From Methylobacterium gossipiicola (GTDB lineage Bacteria > Pseudomonadota > Alphaproteobacteria > Rhizobiales > Beijerinckiaceae), in NCBI RefSeq assembly GCF_900113485.1, contig NZ_FOPM01000014.1, positions 75,863 to 114,344 on the forward strand: a stretch of DNA of 38,482 bases. Reading direction: 5' to 3'. Positions 24,613 through 33,667 of this stretch are shown piece by piece. The notes beneath the pieces were generated by a model that was not told the DNA's origin, did not search any database, and was given only the letters and a program-made list of their open reading frames with translations. Positions within the stretch are counted from its first letter, which is position 1. Each line of letters opens with the position of its first letter. Position numbers and translations under genes: made by a program.

Positions 24613-25644
24613 ATGGCCACTGTACGGTCGAAATCGTTCCGCCCAGCGGGATCCCCCGTCGTTGCGTCAAGAGTGTCCGAGCCGATGGCGACCCCTCCCG
24701 CGACTGCGAAGCTCGCCCGGCCCGGCATCTACCTCGTACGGATGGGGGTGTTCCTCGCCCTCGTAGGCTTTCTCGCCTTCGTGCTGTTCCGGCAGATCAC
24801 CCCGGCCTTCCTCGCCAATCCGGGTCTCAACGGCCTGATCCTGGGCGTGCTGCTCATCGCCGTTCTGCTCGCCTTCGGGCAGGTGATCCGGCTCTACCGC
24901 GAAGCGGCCTACGTCAACGCCGTCGTGGCCGGCGAGACGCCCGCGAAGGTGCCGTCCCTGATGGCGCCCCTGGTGCCGGCGCTTGGCGCGCGACGCCAGG
25001 GCACGACCCTGCCGGGCACCCGCGCCTTCCTCGATACGGTAGCGGCCCGCCTCGACGAGGGCCGCGAGATCCTGCGCTACGTCTCGGGCCTCCTCATCCT
25101 GCTCGGCCTCCTCGGCACCTTCTGGGGCCTGATCGATACGCTCAGCGCCGTCGGTTCGGTCATCCGGACCATGCGGGGCGGCGGCGAGGCGGCGGCGATG
25201 TTCGACGAGTTGAAGAACGGCCTCGCCGTGCCCCTGTCGGGCATCGGCCTCGCCTTCTCGGCCTCGCTGTTCGGCCTCGCCAGCTCCCTCATCGTCGGCT
25301 TCCTCGATCTCCAGGCGGGTCAGGCCCATGCCCGCTTCCACAACGAACTCGAGGACTGGCTGATGTCCGGAGAGGCCGTGGCGGCGGCCCCCGCGAAGGC
25401 GCACGAGCCGGCTTCCGCCCGCGAGTTGCAGGCGGCGGTGGACCGCCTCACCGCCGTGGTGGCCGAGGGCGCCAACGGCCGGGTGGCGACCCAGGCCATG
25501 ACCAACCTCGCGGAAGGGATCCAGGGCCTCGTCCAGCACATGCGGGCGGAGCAGCAGATGATCCGCGACTGGGTTGAGGCTCAGGCGACCCGCGAGCGCG
25601 AACTGAAGCAGGTGCTCGACCGCCTCGGCCGCGAGCGGACCTGA
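24613..25644 (+). CDS. MotA/TolQ/ExbB-type proton-channel-like membrane protein
   Basis: A 343-residue protein from ATG 24613, supported by GGGAGCGAGG just upstream. Predicted membrane segments lie at about 42-60, 73-95, 157-180 and 209-234. The last two match the MotA/TolQ/ExbB core (LLILLGLLGTFWGLIDTLS, VPLSGIGLAFSASLFGLASS). A C-terminal cytoplasmic coiled coil (about 265-343) is atypical of flagellar MotA. The next gene, one base downstream, encodes its MotB-like partner, so the two form a proton-driven stator. No flagellar genes are nearby; a non-flagellar, envelope-linked motor is more likely. Confidence 0.85.
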   Translation: MATVRSKSFRPAGSPVVASRVSEPMATPPATAKLARPGIYLVRMGVFLALVGFLAFVLFRQITPAFLANPGLNGLILGVLLIAVLLAFGQVIRLYREAAYVNAVVAGETPAKVPSLMAPLVPALGARRQGTTLPGTRAFLDTVAARLDEGREILRYVSGLLILLGLLGTFWGLIDTLSAVGSVIRTMRGGGEAAAMFDELKNGLAVPLSGIGLAFSASLFGLASSLIVGFLDLQAGQAHARFHNELEDWLMSGEAVAAAPAKAHEPASARELQAAVDRLTAVVAEGANGRVATQAMTNLAEGIQGLVQHMRAEQQMIRDWVEAQATRERELKQVLDRLGRERT

Positions 25645-25645
25645 C

Positions 25646-26659
25646 ATGGCTTCGCTGCGCTCTCGGCGCGATCGGTCCGTCAACGTCTGGCCGGGTTACG
25701 TCGATGCCCTGGCGACCCTGCTGCTCGCCGTCGTCTTCCTGCTCACCATCTTCGTGGTGGGCCAATTCTTCCTGTCGCAGGAAATCACCGGCCGCGATTC
25801 GGTGCTCACCCGCCTCAATCGCCAGATCGCCGATCTCACCGACCTCCTCGCCCTCGAACGGTCGAGCCGCAAGACGCAGGAAGCGACCGTCTCGTCCCTG
25901 CGCAACACCCTGCTGGGCGCCGAAGCCGAGCGAGACCGCCTCAAGCTCAAATCCGAAGCGGGTGAGGGCGCCACCGCAAAGCAGGGCGAGGTGGATCGAC
26001 AACTCGCCGCGGATCGGGCGGGGGCGGCCCGCGCGGCGACGCAGATCGACCTCCTCAACGAGCAGATCGCCGCCATGCGCCGGCAGCTCGCCGCCTTGGA
26101 GGACGCCCTGGCGGCTTCGGAAAACCGCGACAAGGAGAGCCAAGCCCGCATCGCCGATCTCGGCAGCCGTCTCAACGTGGCGCTGGCGCAGAAAGTCCAG
26201 GAACTGGCGCGCTACCGCTCGGACTTCTTCGGTCGCCTGCGTCAGATCCTCGGCAGCCGCCCGGACATCCGCGTCGTCGGCGACCGTTTCGTCCTGCAAT
26301 CCGAAGTGCTGTTTCCGGCGGGCTCCGCGACCCTGAAGCCGGAGGCGGCGCCGGAACTCGACCGGATCGCCGGGGCTATCCTCGACCTGTCGCGGCAGAT
26401 CCCGGCCGATATTCCGTGGGTGTTGCGGGTCGACGGCCACACGGATGTCCGGCCCATCGCCAGCGCGCAATTTCCCTCGAACTGGTCGCTCTCGGCGGCG
26501 CGTGCCATCGCGGTGGTGCAGGCCATGGTCGCGAAGGGCATTCCGGCCCAGCGCCTGCTGGCGGGCGCCTTCGGCGAGTTCCAGCCCATCGATCCGGGCA
26601 CGACCGAGGAAGCCTATGCCCGCAATCGCCGGATCGAGATGAAGCTCACGGAACGCTGA
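25646..26659 (+). CDS. MotB/OmpA-type peptidoglycan-binding stator partner
   Basis: A 337-residue protein. A short cytoplasmic tail is followed by one membrane helix with the motor Asp in WPGYVDALATLLLAVVFLL (D20), corresponding to the proton-carrying Asp of MotB. Residues about 50-185 are a long periplasmic coiled coil. Residues about 205-335 are an OmpA/MotB peptidoglycan-binding domain (LFPAGSATLKPEAAPELDRI, VDGHTDVRPI, NWSLSAARAIAVVQAM, NRRIEMKLTER). The long coil distinguishes it from classical MotB. It ends 10 bases from the convergent dcyD gene. Confidence 0.87.
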   Translation: MASLRSRRDRSVNVWPGYVDALATLLLAVVFLLTIFVVGQFFLSQEITGRDSVLTRLNRQIADLTDLLALERSSRKTQEATVSSLRNTLLGAEAERDRLKLKSEAGEGATAKQGEVDRQLAADRAGAARAATQIDLLNEQIAAMRRQLAALEDALAASENRDKESQARIADLGSRLNVALAQKVQELARYRSDFFGRLRQILGSRPDIRVVGDRFVLQSEVLFPAGSATLKPEAAPELDRIAGAILDLSRQIPADIPWVLRVDGHTDVRPIASAQFPSNWSLSAARAIAVVQAMVAKGIPAQRLLAGAFGEFQPIDPGTTEEAYARNRRIEMKLTER

Positions 26660-26669
26660 GGGGCCTGGC

Positions 26670-27683
26670 TCAGCCGGCCATGACCTCCGGATAGGCGAAC
26701 AGGCCCGGTACGCCGCCGGTCATCACGAACAGCACGGCCGCGCCCGCAGGGTAACGCGCCGCCCGCACATCGTGCAGCAGGCCCGCGAAGGCCTTGCCGC
26801 TATAGACGGGATCGAGGAGCAGGCCTTCAGTCCGGGCGAGGAGGCGCACGGCGTCGAGCATCTCCTCGGTTGGAATGCCGTAGCCGGAGCCGCGATGGGC
26901 TCCGTCGATGAGGATGTCGTCGGCCGCGAGTGCGGCATCGGGCGCGAGGAGGGACAGGGTGGCGTTGGCCTTGTCGAGGGTGATCGCCCTGGCCCGGTCC
27001 GCCGTTTCCAGCACGGCGTAGGATTTGGCGAGACGCGGATCGCGCCCCGAGGCGCGAAGGCCGGCGGCAAGGCCCGCATGGGTGCCGCAACTGCCGTTCG
27101 GGACGACGATCTGCGCGAGGTCGAGACTCGTGGCTTCGGCCTGCACGAGGATTTCGGCGGCGCACGCCGCGTAGCCGAGGCAGCCGACCGGGCTCGAACC
27201 GCCGGAGGGAAACACGTAGACCCGCCGCCCCGCCGCGCGAAGTTCCTCGGCCCGCGCTTCGGCATGTCCGAGGGAATCGGCCTCGGCGGGAAGTTCGTGG
27301 ACGGTGGCACCGAACACGTCGTCGAGGAGACGGTTGCCGCTGCGGGTATAGGCGTCCGTCGACCGAGGCACGCTGCGTGTGAGGAAGAGTTCACAGGCGA
27401 ACCCCGACCGCGCGGCGGCGGCGGCCGTGAGACGCGCATGGTTCGATTGGATCGCTCCGACCGTGATCACCGTGTCGGCCCCCTCGGCGCGGGCGGCCCC
27501 GAGGAGGAATTCGAGCTTGCGCAGCTTGTTGCCGCCGATGCCGAACCGGGCGAGGTCGTCGCGCTTCACGAACAGCCGGACCCCGTTGAGACTGCCGCCG
27601 AGGTGCCGGCCGAGCCCGTCGAGGGGCTCGATGGGGCTCGGCAGGTCGAGGAGGGGCAGGCGGGGAAAACGGGTGAAATCCAT
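26670..27683 (-). CDS. dcyD: D-cysteine desulfhydrase (PLP-dependent)
   Basis: A 337-residue fold-type II PLP enzyme of the ACC deaminase/D-cysteine desulfhydrase family. The PLP lysine is K53 (GGNKLRKLEFLL), with QSNHARLTAAAA at 79-90 and the phosphate loop NGSCGTHAGL at 196-205. ACC deaminases carry Glu and Leu at the two specificity positions 295 and 322. This protein has S295 (DPVYSGK) and T322 (VMTGG), exactly the residues of D-cysteine desulfhydrases. It should degrade D-cysteine to pyruvate, sulfide and ammonia. It starts 10 bases after the ABC exporter stop, so the two are probably one operon. Confidence 0.88.
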   Translation of the reverse strand: MDFTRFPRLPLLDLPSPIEPLDGLGRHLGGSLNGVRLFVKRDDLARFGIGGNKLRKLEFLLGAARAEGADTVITVGAIQSNHARLTAAAAARSGFACELFLTRSVPRSTDAYTRSGNRLLDDVFGATVHELPAEADSLGHAEARAEELRAAGRRVYVFPSGGSSPVGCLGYAACAAEILVQAEATSLDLAQIVVPNGSCGTHAGLAAGLRASGRDPRLAKSYAVLETADRARAITLDKANATLSLLAPDAALAADDILIDGAHRGSGYGIPTEEMLDAVRLLARTEGLLLDPVYSGKAFAGLLHDVRAARYPAGAAVLFVMTGGVPGLFAYPEVMAG

Positions 27684-27693
27684 CGCCGGGCTC

Positions 27694-29541
<1,848 letters not shown>

Positions 29542-29558
29542 GCCTCGTCGGTGTTGGC

Positions 29559-29579
29559 GATGTCCGGGGTGCGGACATC
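29559..29579. promoter_or_regulatory. Inverted repeat upstream of the ABC exporter gene
   Basis: GATGTCC (29559-29565) and GGACATC (29573-29579) are perfect arms around a 7-base spacer. The site is 18-38 bases before the exporter start, where an operator or a leader hairpin could control it. There is no other evidence. Confidence 0.35.
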
Positions 29580-29643
29580 GGTGTGGAAAGCTTGAAACTC
29601 CATGAAGCCGCGCATGAACCCGCGATTGCCTGCGGCGCCGCGC

Positions 29644-29672
29644 TTGTCCAGCGCCGACGCCTGGGGTATAGG
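29644..29672 (+). promoter_or_regulatory. Sigma-70 promoter for rpmE
   Basis: TTGTCC (29644-29649) and TATAGG (29667-29672) are separated by exactly 17 bases. A start near 29679 gives a leader of about 75 bases before rpmE. The match and position are good. Confidence 0.55.
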
Positions 29673-29753
29673 CGCGCCTTCATCCGATTGCGCGTGATCT
29701 AAGGCCGCGGGCCGCCAGACGAGCCGGTCGGCGGGGTACTTCAAGGATTCGTC

Positions 29754-30008
29754 ATGGCAAAGAGTGCGGCCGACAAGGCCAAGGGTACCGAGCATCCCGA
29801 CTATCACTTCATCAAGGTCGTGATGACCGATGGGTCCGACTACATGACCCGGTCGACCTACGGCAAGGAGGGTGACACCCTCAACCTCGACATCGACCCC
29901 AACACCCACCCGGCCTGGACCGGTGGCGAGCAGAAGATGCTCGATCGCGGTGGTCGCGTGTCGCGCTTTAACTCGCGCTTCGGTGCCCTCTCGTTCGGCA
30001 AGAAGTAA
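29754..30008 (+). CDS. rpmE: 50S ribosomal protein L31
   Basis: An 84-residue L31 of the long alphaproteobacterial type. The core matches L31 ([59 protein letters not shown]). No cysteine is present, so it is a zinc-independent (C-minus) form. An AAGGA ribosome-binding site lies about eight bases before ATG 29754. A matching promoter upstream and a strong terminator downstream suggest a single-gene transcript. Confidence 0.95.
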   Translation: MAKSAADKAKGTEHPDYHFIKVVMTDGSDYMTRSTYGKEGDTLNLDIDPNTHPAWTGGEQKMLDRGGRVSRFNSRFGALSFGKK

Positions 30009-30050
30009 CTGTTGGCGTCTCGCCCGCTTCAGGGCGAGTGTCAGTCGATC

Positions 30051-30083
30051 CGAATGGGCGGTGCCGAGGGCGCCGCCCATTCG
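30051..30083 (+). terminator. Intrinsic terminator after rpmE
   Basis: An 11-bp perfect stem (30051-30061 with 30073-30083, core GAATGGGCGG/CCGCCCATTC) is followed by CGTTTCG. A second shorter stem CTCGCCC/GGGCGAG (30019-30025 with 30032-30038) sits just upstream, closer to the rpmE stop. Confidence 0.75.
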
Positions 30084-30175
30084 CGTTTCGGGGCCTGTCG
30101 CCTCAAGGCCATGTCGTGAGCCGGGGGCAGCGGCGTCGCATCGCTTGACAGATGCGGCTCTCGCATGGTCCCAAG

Positions 30176-30200
30176 CCTCGGGGTCCTGGCCCCGGGGTTT
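30176..30200 (+). terminator. GC-rich hairpin with short T-run before the IalB-family gene
   Basis: CCTCGGGG (30176-30183) pairs with CCCCGGGG (30190-30197, one G-U pair), followed by TTTC. It is either a second terminator for rpmE or an attenuator-like element in the leader of the gene at 30251. Confidence 0.4.
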
Positions 30201-30250
30201 CTGCCGCGTTCGCGCGGCCGCAAGGGGTTTTCCGCGTGGGATTTCGAGCA

Positions 30251-30775
30251 ATGCTGCGGCGTGACCGCCCCCGCGTCGCCCGCTGGTCCGGCCTCGCCCT
30301 GGTGGGCGGTTTGGTGGCCTCCGGCCTGAGCACGCCGGCGGCCGCGCAGGGCATGGTTCGCAACACGTTCGGCGATTGGCAGCTGCGGTGCGAGACGCCG
30401 GCGGGGGCCAAGGCCGAGCAATGTGCCCTAGTGCAGTATCTCGCCGCCGAGGACCGCCCGAACCTCACCCTCGTGGTGATCGTGCTGAAGACCGCCGACA
30501 ACCGGGGCTACCTCCTGCGGGTGGTGGCGCCCCTGGGCATCCTCCTGCCGTCTGGCCTCGGCCTCAAGATCGACAAGACCGATATCGGGCGTGCCGGCTT
30601 CGTGCGCTGCCTCACCACGGGCTGCGTCGCCGAGGTGGTCATGGACGAAGGGCTGATCAAGCAATTCAACGCTGGCGCTCAGGCGACCTTCATCGTGTTT
30701 CAGACCCCGGAGGAGGGGGTCGGCATCCCCCTCTCCATGAAGGGGTTCGCCCAAGGGTTCGAGAATCTGAAATAG
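30251..30775 (+). CDS. Invasion-associated locus B (IalB) family protein
   Basis: A 174-residue exported protein from ATG 30251; the in-frame extension upstream runs through the hairpin region and is not family-like. Residues 1-33 are a signal peptide ending in AAAQG. The mature part carries IalB blocks: NTFGDWQLRCETPAG, EQCALVQYL, LRVVAPLGILLPSGLGLKID, FVRCLTTGCVAEVVMDEGLI and GIPLSMKGFAQGF. Cysteines are placed for disulfides. The family is named after a Bartonella factor but is widespread in non-pathogenic alphaproteobacteria, so no virulence role is implied. It is periplasmic. The next exported gene starts 37 bases downstream. Confidence 0.88.
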   Translation: MLRRDRPRVARWSGLALVGGLVASGLSTPAAAQGMVRNTFGDWQLRCETPAGAKAEQCALVQYLAAEDRPNLTLVVIVLKTADNRGYLLRVVAPLGILLPSGLGLKIDKTDIGRAGFVRCLTTGCVAEVVMDEGLIKQFNAGAQATFIVFQTPEEGVGIPLSMKGFAQGFENLK

Positions 30776-30812
30776 GGACCGGCCGCGAACCGCCGCATCT
30801 CGGGAACGGATC

Positions 30813-31451
30813 ATGTCGAAGCATCCCCGCCGGGCCCTTCCGTGGCTCCTGACCGTGGTTCCGCTCGTCCTCGCCGGGCAGGCGGCGCAGGCCGAGGAGG
30901 GCAACATCTTCACCAACATCTTCAAATATGGCGGCACCACCGTGCCCCCGTCGCAGGCCGCTCCCCTCGACGAGCCCTATTGCCCCACCGTCGACGTGCC
31001 GGAAGGTGGCGCCGCCCTGCGCAATCCGCCCAACGCGTCCGGCACCGCCTTGCGCAGCCAGACCACCCTCGGGCGCCTCGCCCGCGAATGCACGCGGCTT
31101 CAGGACGGCGGGATTCGCGTGAAGGTCGGCATCGAAGGGCACGTGCTGCTCGGCCCGGCCGGCGCACCCGGCCGGTTCGAGGCACCCCTGGCCGTCAGCC
31201 TCAAAGCTGCCGGCAAGGTGATCGCCACGCGTAGCCGCCGGGTGGCCGTCGCCGTGCCGTCTGGCGCCGCCCAGGGACTGTTCTCCGTCATCGAAGACGA
31301 CCTCATTGTACCGGCGGCTTCCGCGGGCAATTACGACATCGAGGTCCGTCTGGGTGGGAGCGCCCCGCATCACGCCCCGGGCCGCCGCAAGCCGGCGGTG
31401 CCCTTGGCCACTTCGGAGGCGCCCGTCGCCGCGCCGGCGACGGAGGAATGA
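30813..31451 (+). CDS. Exported protein of unknown function
   Basis: A 212-residue protein. Residues 1 to about 28 are a signal peptide (LPWLLTVVPLVLAGQAAQAEE) without a lipobox Cys. The mature part begins GNIFTNIFKYGGTTVPPSQA and contains two cysteines (PYCPTVDVPEGGAALR and ARECTRLQDGGIRVKVGIEG). Its middle is beta-rich (VLLGPAGAPGRFEAPLAVSL) and its C-terminus is Pro/Ala-rich and low complexity. It resembles conserved hypothetical envelope proteins of Methylobacterium and Bradyrhizobium relatives, but I cannot assign a function. It is probably co-transcribed with the IalB-family gene. Confidence 0.75.
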   Translation: MSKHPRRALPWLLTVVPLVLAGQAAQAEEGNIFTNIFKYGGTTVPPSQAAPLDEPYCPTVDVPEGGAALRNPPNASGTALRSQTTLGRLARECTRLQDGGIRVKVGIEGHVLLGPAGAPGRFEAPLAVSLKAAGKVIATRSRRVAVAVPSGAAQGLFSVIEDDLIVPAASAGNYDIEVRLGGSAPHHAPGRRKPAVPLATSEAPVAAPATEE

Positions 31452-31494
31452 GGGCACCGTCGCGCCGCGCCGTAACAGCGTCTGCCCCGGGATC

Positions 31495-33519
31495 ATGAGG
31501 CGCGGCGCATGGCTCGGCCGCTCGACGGCCTTCACCCTCGACCCCCGCGAGGACGCCGTCTTCGGCTGGCGTCTGCGCCTGTCCGGGGCACCGCGCGGGG
31601 TATGGCTGGTGCTGACCTACCGCGAACACGCGGTCGATCGCCCGCTACGGCCCCTGATCCGACTCGTCCGGGACGCTGATCGTCACGACGTGTTTCCCCT
31701 GCCCGGGGCCGCGTTGGGCGCGGCCTCCTGGCTCGGCTACCTGCCGTCGGATTGTACCGACATCCACCTCGCCCTCGATCCGCGCACGGATTTCGAGCTC
31801 GAACGAGTGGGCGTGCGAAGCCATGCCGACATCTTCGCCGAGTGCTTCGCCAAGCGTCCTGCGCGAGCCTTCGCCGCCCTGTACAATGCGGTGCGGGGCG
31901 ATGAGCGACGGTTCCGGGATATCCTGCGCGGTGCCTGCGCCACCGCGCCTCGGACACGCTATCGGCAATGGGCCGCCTCGCGGCGGCGCCTCGAAGCCGT
32001 CTCACCCCCGGAAGCCGGTCCGGTGATTCACCTCGTCCTGCCGACGGGCCGGTCCGATGCGGATGCCGTGGTCCAGACCCTTCGGAGCCTCATGGCCCAG
32101 ACGTTGTCCCGGTGGCATTGCACCGTGGCCTGGGCCGACGGGTGCGAGACCATGCCCTATGCCGGCCCCCGGGTGAGCCACCGGGATTGGACCGGGGCCT
32201 CTTCGCTGCGGGATCTCGTCCCCCATGCGGATGTTCTCGGGATTCTCACGCCCGGCGAATGCTTAACGCCGGACGCCCTTGCACTCATGACGGACGCCCT
32301 CGGGGCCGCGAGCGCGCCCGAGATGGTCTACGCCGACGGGGAAACCGTCGCGGACGATCCGCGCCCCCGCCTGAAGCCGGATTGGAGCCCCGATCTCGCC
32401 CTGGCCCAAGGGTATCCCGGCTTTACACTCTATGCCGGCGGCCTCCTCGCCGATCTGATGGATCGTCCGTTCGGTCCGCCCGAAACCTGTCGGATCGACA
32501 TCGGTTTGCGCGCTGCCGGGGCGGTGGCTCCCGAGCGCGCCGCTCACCTCCCGCGCATCCTCCTTCAGGTCCCGGCCGCCGACCGCGCGGCGTGGCCCGC
32601 CGGCCGCGTCGAACGCTACTTGGCCGAGACCGGTTCTGCGGTACGCTGGCAGAGGTTTCCCGCCGGCCCCGATCTGCTCTGGCCCCTGCCCGAACCCGCC
32701 CCCCTGGTCAGCATCGTGATTCCCTCGCGGGATCGCCTCGACCTCATCCGCACCGCGATCGACGGTTTGCTCAACGGCACGGCCTATCCGGCCCTCGAGG
32801 TGGTGATCGTCGACAACGGCTCCACCGACCCGGCGGTGCACACTTATTATGACGGTCTGCGCCGCGACCCGCGCGTGACGATTCTAGACTGGCTTGGTCC
32901 CTTCGATTTTTCGGCCATGACCAATGCGGGTGTGGCGTCGAGCCGGGGGCGCGTCGTCGTGCTTCTCAACAACGACATCGCCGTGCTGCGCGCGGATTGG
33001 CTCGACGCGCTTGTACGGCAGGCGTGCCGCCCGGAGGTCGGGGCCGTCGGCGCCAAGCTCCTCTATGCCGACGGGACGCTCCAGCATGCAGGCGTCGTCG
33101 TCGGCCTCGGCGGCCGCGCCGGGCACATCCTGCGCCGTCGCCCTGGCGACACGCCGGGCCATCTCGGACAGATGCGCGTCGCCCACGAGGTCTCGGCCGT
33201 CACCGCCGCCTGCCTCGCCGTGGAGCGGCACAAGTACGATGCCGTGGGCGGCCTCGACGCCGAGGCGTTCCCCATCGATTTCAACGACGTCGACCTCTGC
33301 CTCCGCCTCGGCGCCGCCGGCTACAAGACGGTGTGGACGCCCCACGCCGTGGTGGCTCACCTCGAATCCACCAGTCGCGGCCCGGCCGTCGGCGCGGCGC
33401 GGGTCCGTTTCGAAGCCGAGGCCGAGCGCTTCGTCGCCCGCTGGCGCGACACCATCCGGCACGACCCGTACTATCATCCGGCCCTCTCGCTCACGACCTT
33501 CGGGGAGGATCTCGAATGA
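31495..33519 (+). CDS. Two-domain family 2 glycosyltransferase (first domain degenerate)
   Basis: A 674-residue protein from ATG 31495. Residues about 1-175 are an uncharacterised N-terminal region. Residues about 180-395 are a GT2-like domain whose usual FLDHDDxLxPDAL motif reads GILTPGECLTPDAL (near 247), losing the metal-binding Asp pair; the later motif is YADGETV near 279. Residues about 402-625 are an intact GT2 domain (LVSIVIPSRDRLDLI, VIVDNGSTDP, LLNNDIAVLR near 490, and FNDVDLCLRLGAAGYK near 594). It likely adds a sugar to a surface polysaccharide or O-antigen in the cytoplasm. It is the upstream member of a tandem pair of paralogues. Confidence 0.87.
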   Translation: MRRGAWLGRSTAFTLDPREDAVFGWRLRLSGAPRGVWLVLTYREHAVDRPLRPLIRLVRDADRHDVFPLPGAALGAASWLGYLPSDCTDIHLALDPRTDFELERVGVRSHADIFAECFAKRPARAFAALYNAVRGDERRFRDILRGACATAPRTRYRQWAASRRRLEAVSPPEAGPVIHLVLPTGRSDADAVVQTLRSLMAQTLSRWHCTVAWADGCETMPYAGPRVSHRDWTGASSLRDLVPHADVLGILTPGECLTPDALALMTDALGAASAPEMVYADGETVADDPRPRLKPDWSPDLALAQGYPGFTLYAGGLLADLMDRPFGPPETCRIDIGLRAAGAVAPERAAHLPRILLQVPAADRAAWPAGRVERYLAETGSAVRWQRFPAGPDLLWPLPEPAPLVSIVIPSRDRLDLIRTAIDGLLNGTAYPALEVVIVDNGSTDPAVHTYYDGLRRDPRVTILDWLGPFDFSAMTNAGVASSRGRVVVLLNNDIAVLRADWLDALVRQACRPEVGAVGAKLLYADGTLQHAGVVVGLGGRAGHILRRRPGDTPGHLGQMRVAHEVSAVTAACLAVERHKYDAVGGLDAEAFPIDFNDVDLCLRLGAAGYKTVWTPHAVVAHLESTSRGPAVGAARVRFEAEAERFVARWRDTIRHDPYYHPALSLTTFGEDLE

Positions 33520-33545
33520 CTCTCCTGCAGGAGATCGTCCGCTGA
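33516..33545 (+). other. Nine-codon ORF overlapping the upstream stop (ATGA)
   Basis: ATG 33516 overlaps the stop of the first glycosyltransferase in the classical ATGA arrangement. The frame encodes MTLLQEIVR and then meets TGA at 33543. Reading on in the -1 frame from CTG 33542 would enter the frame of the second glycosyltransferase (LTNIPGDPLPFAIPARPALS). It is therefore either a disrupted true start, a coupling mini-ORF, or a sequencing error. Confidence 0.4.
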
Positions 33546-33667
33546 CCAACATACCCGGAGATCCGCTACCCTTCGCCATACCGGCTCGACCGGCCCTCTC
33601 TGCGCGCCTGTGGACTACCGCCGCGACGATCCTCCGGTATCCCCGGGACGCCGCCGCCATCCTGACG

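Noticed and set aside
26670..27683. ACC deaminase (acdS)
   Set aside because: The specificity residues are S295 and T322 rather than Glu and Leu, which fits D-cysteine desulfhydrase.
30145..30173. TTGACA at 30145-30150 as promoter for the IalB-family gene
   Set aside because: No acceptable -10 at 16-18 bases. An ATGCG/CGCAT dyad lies in the spacer, but the evidence is too thin for a call.
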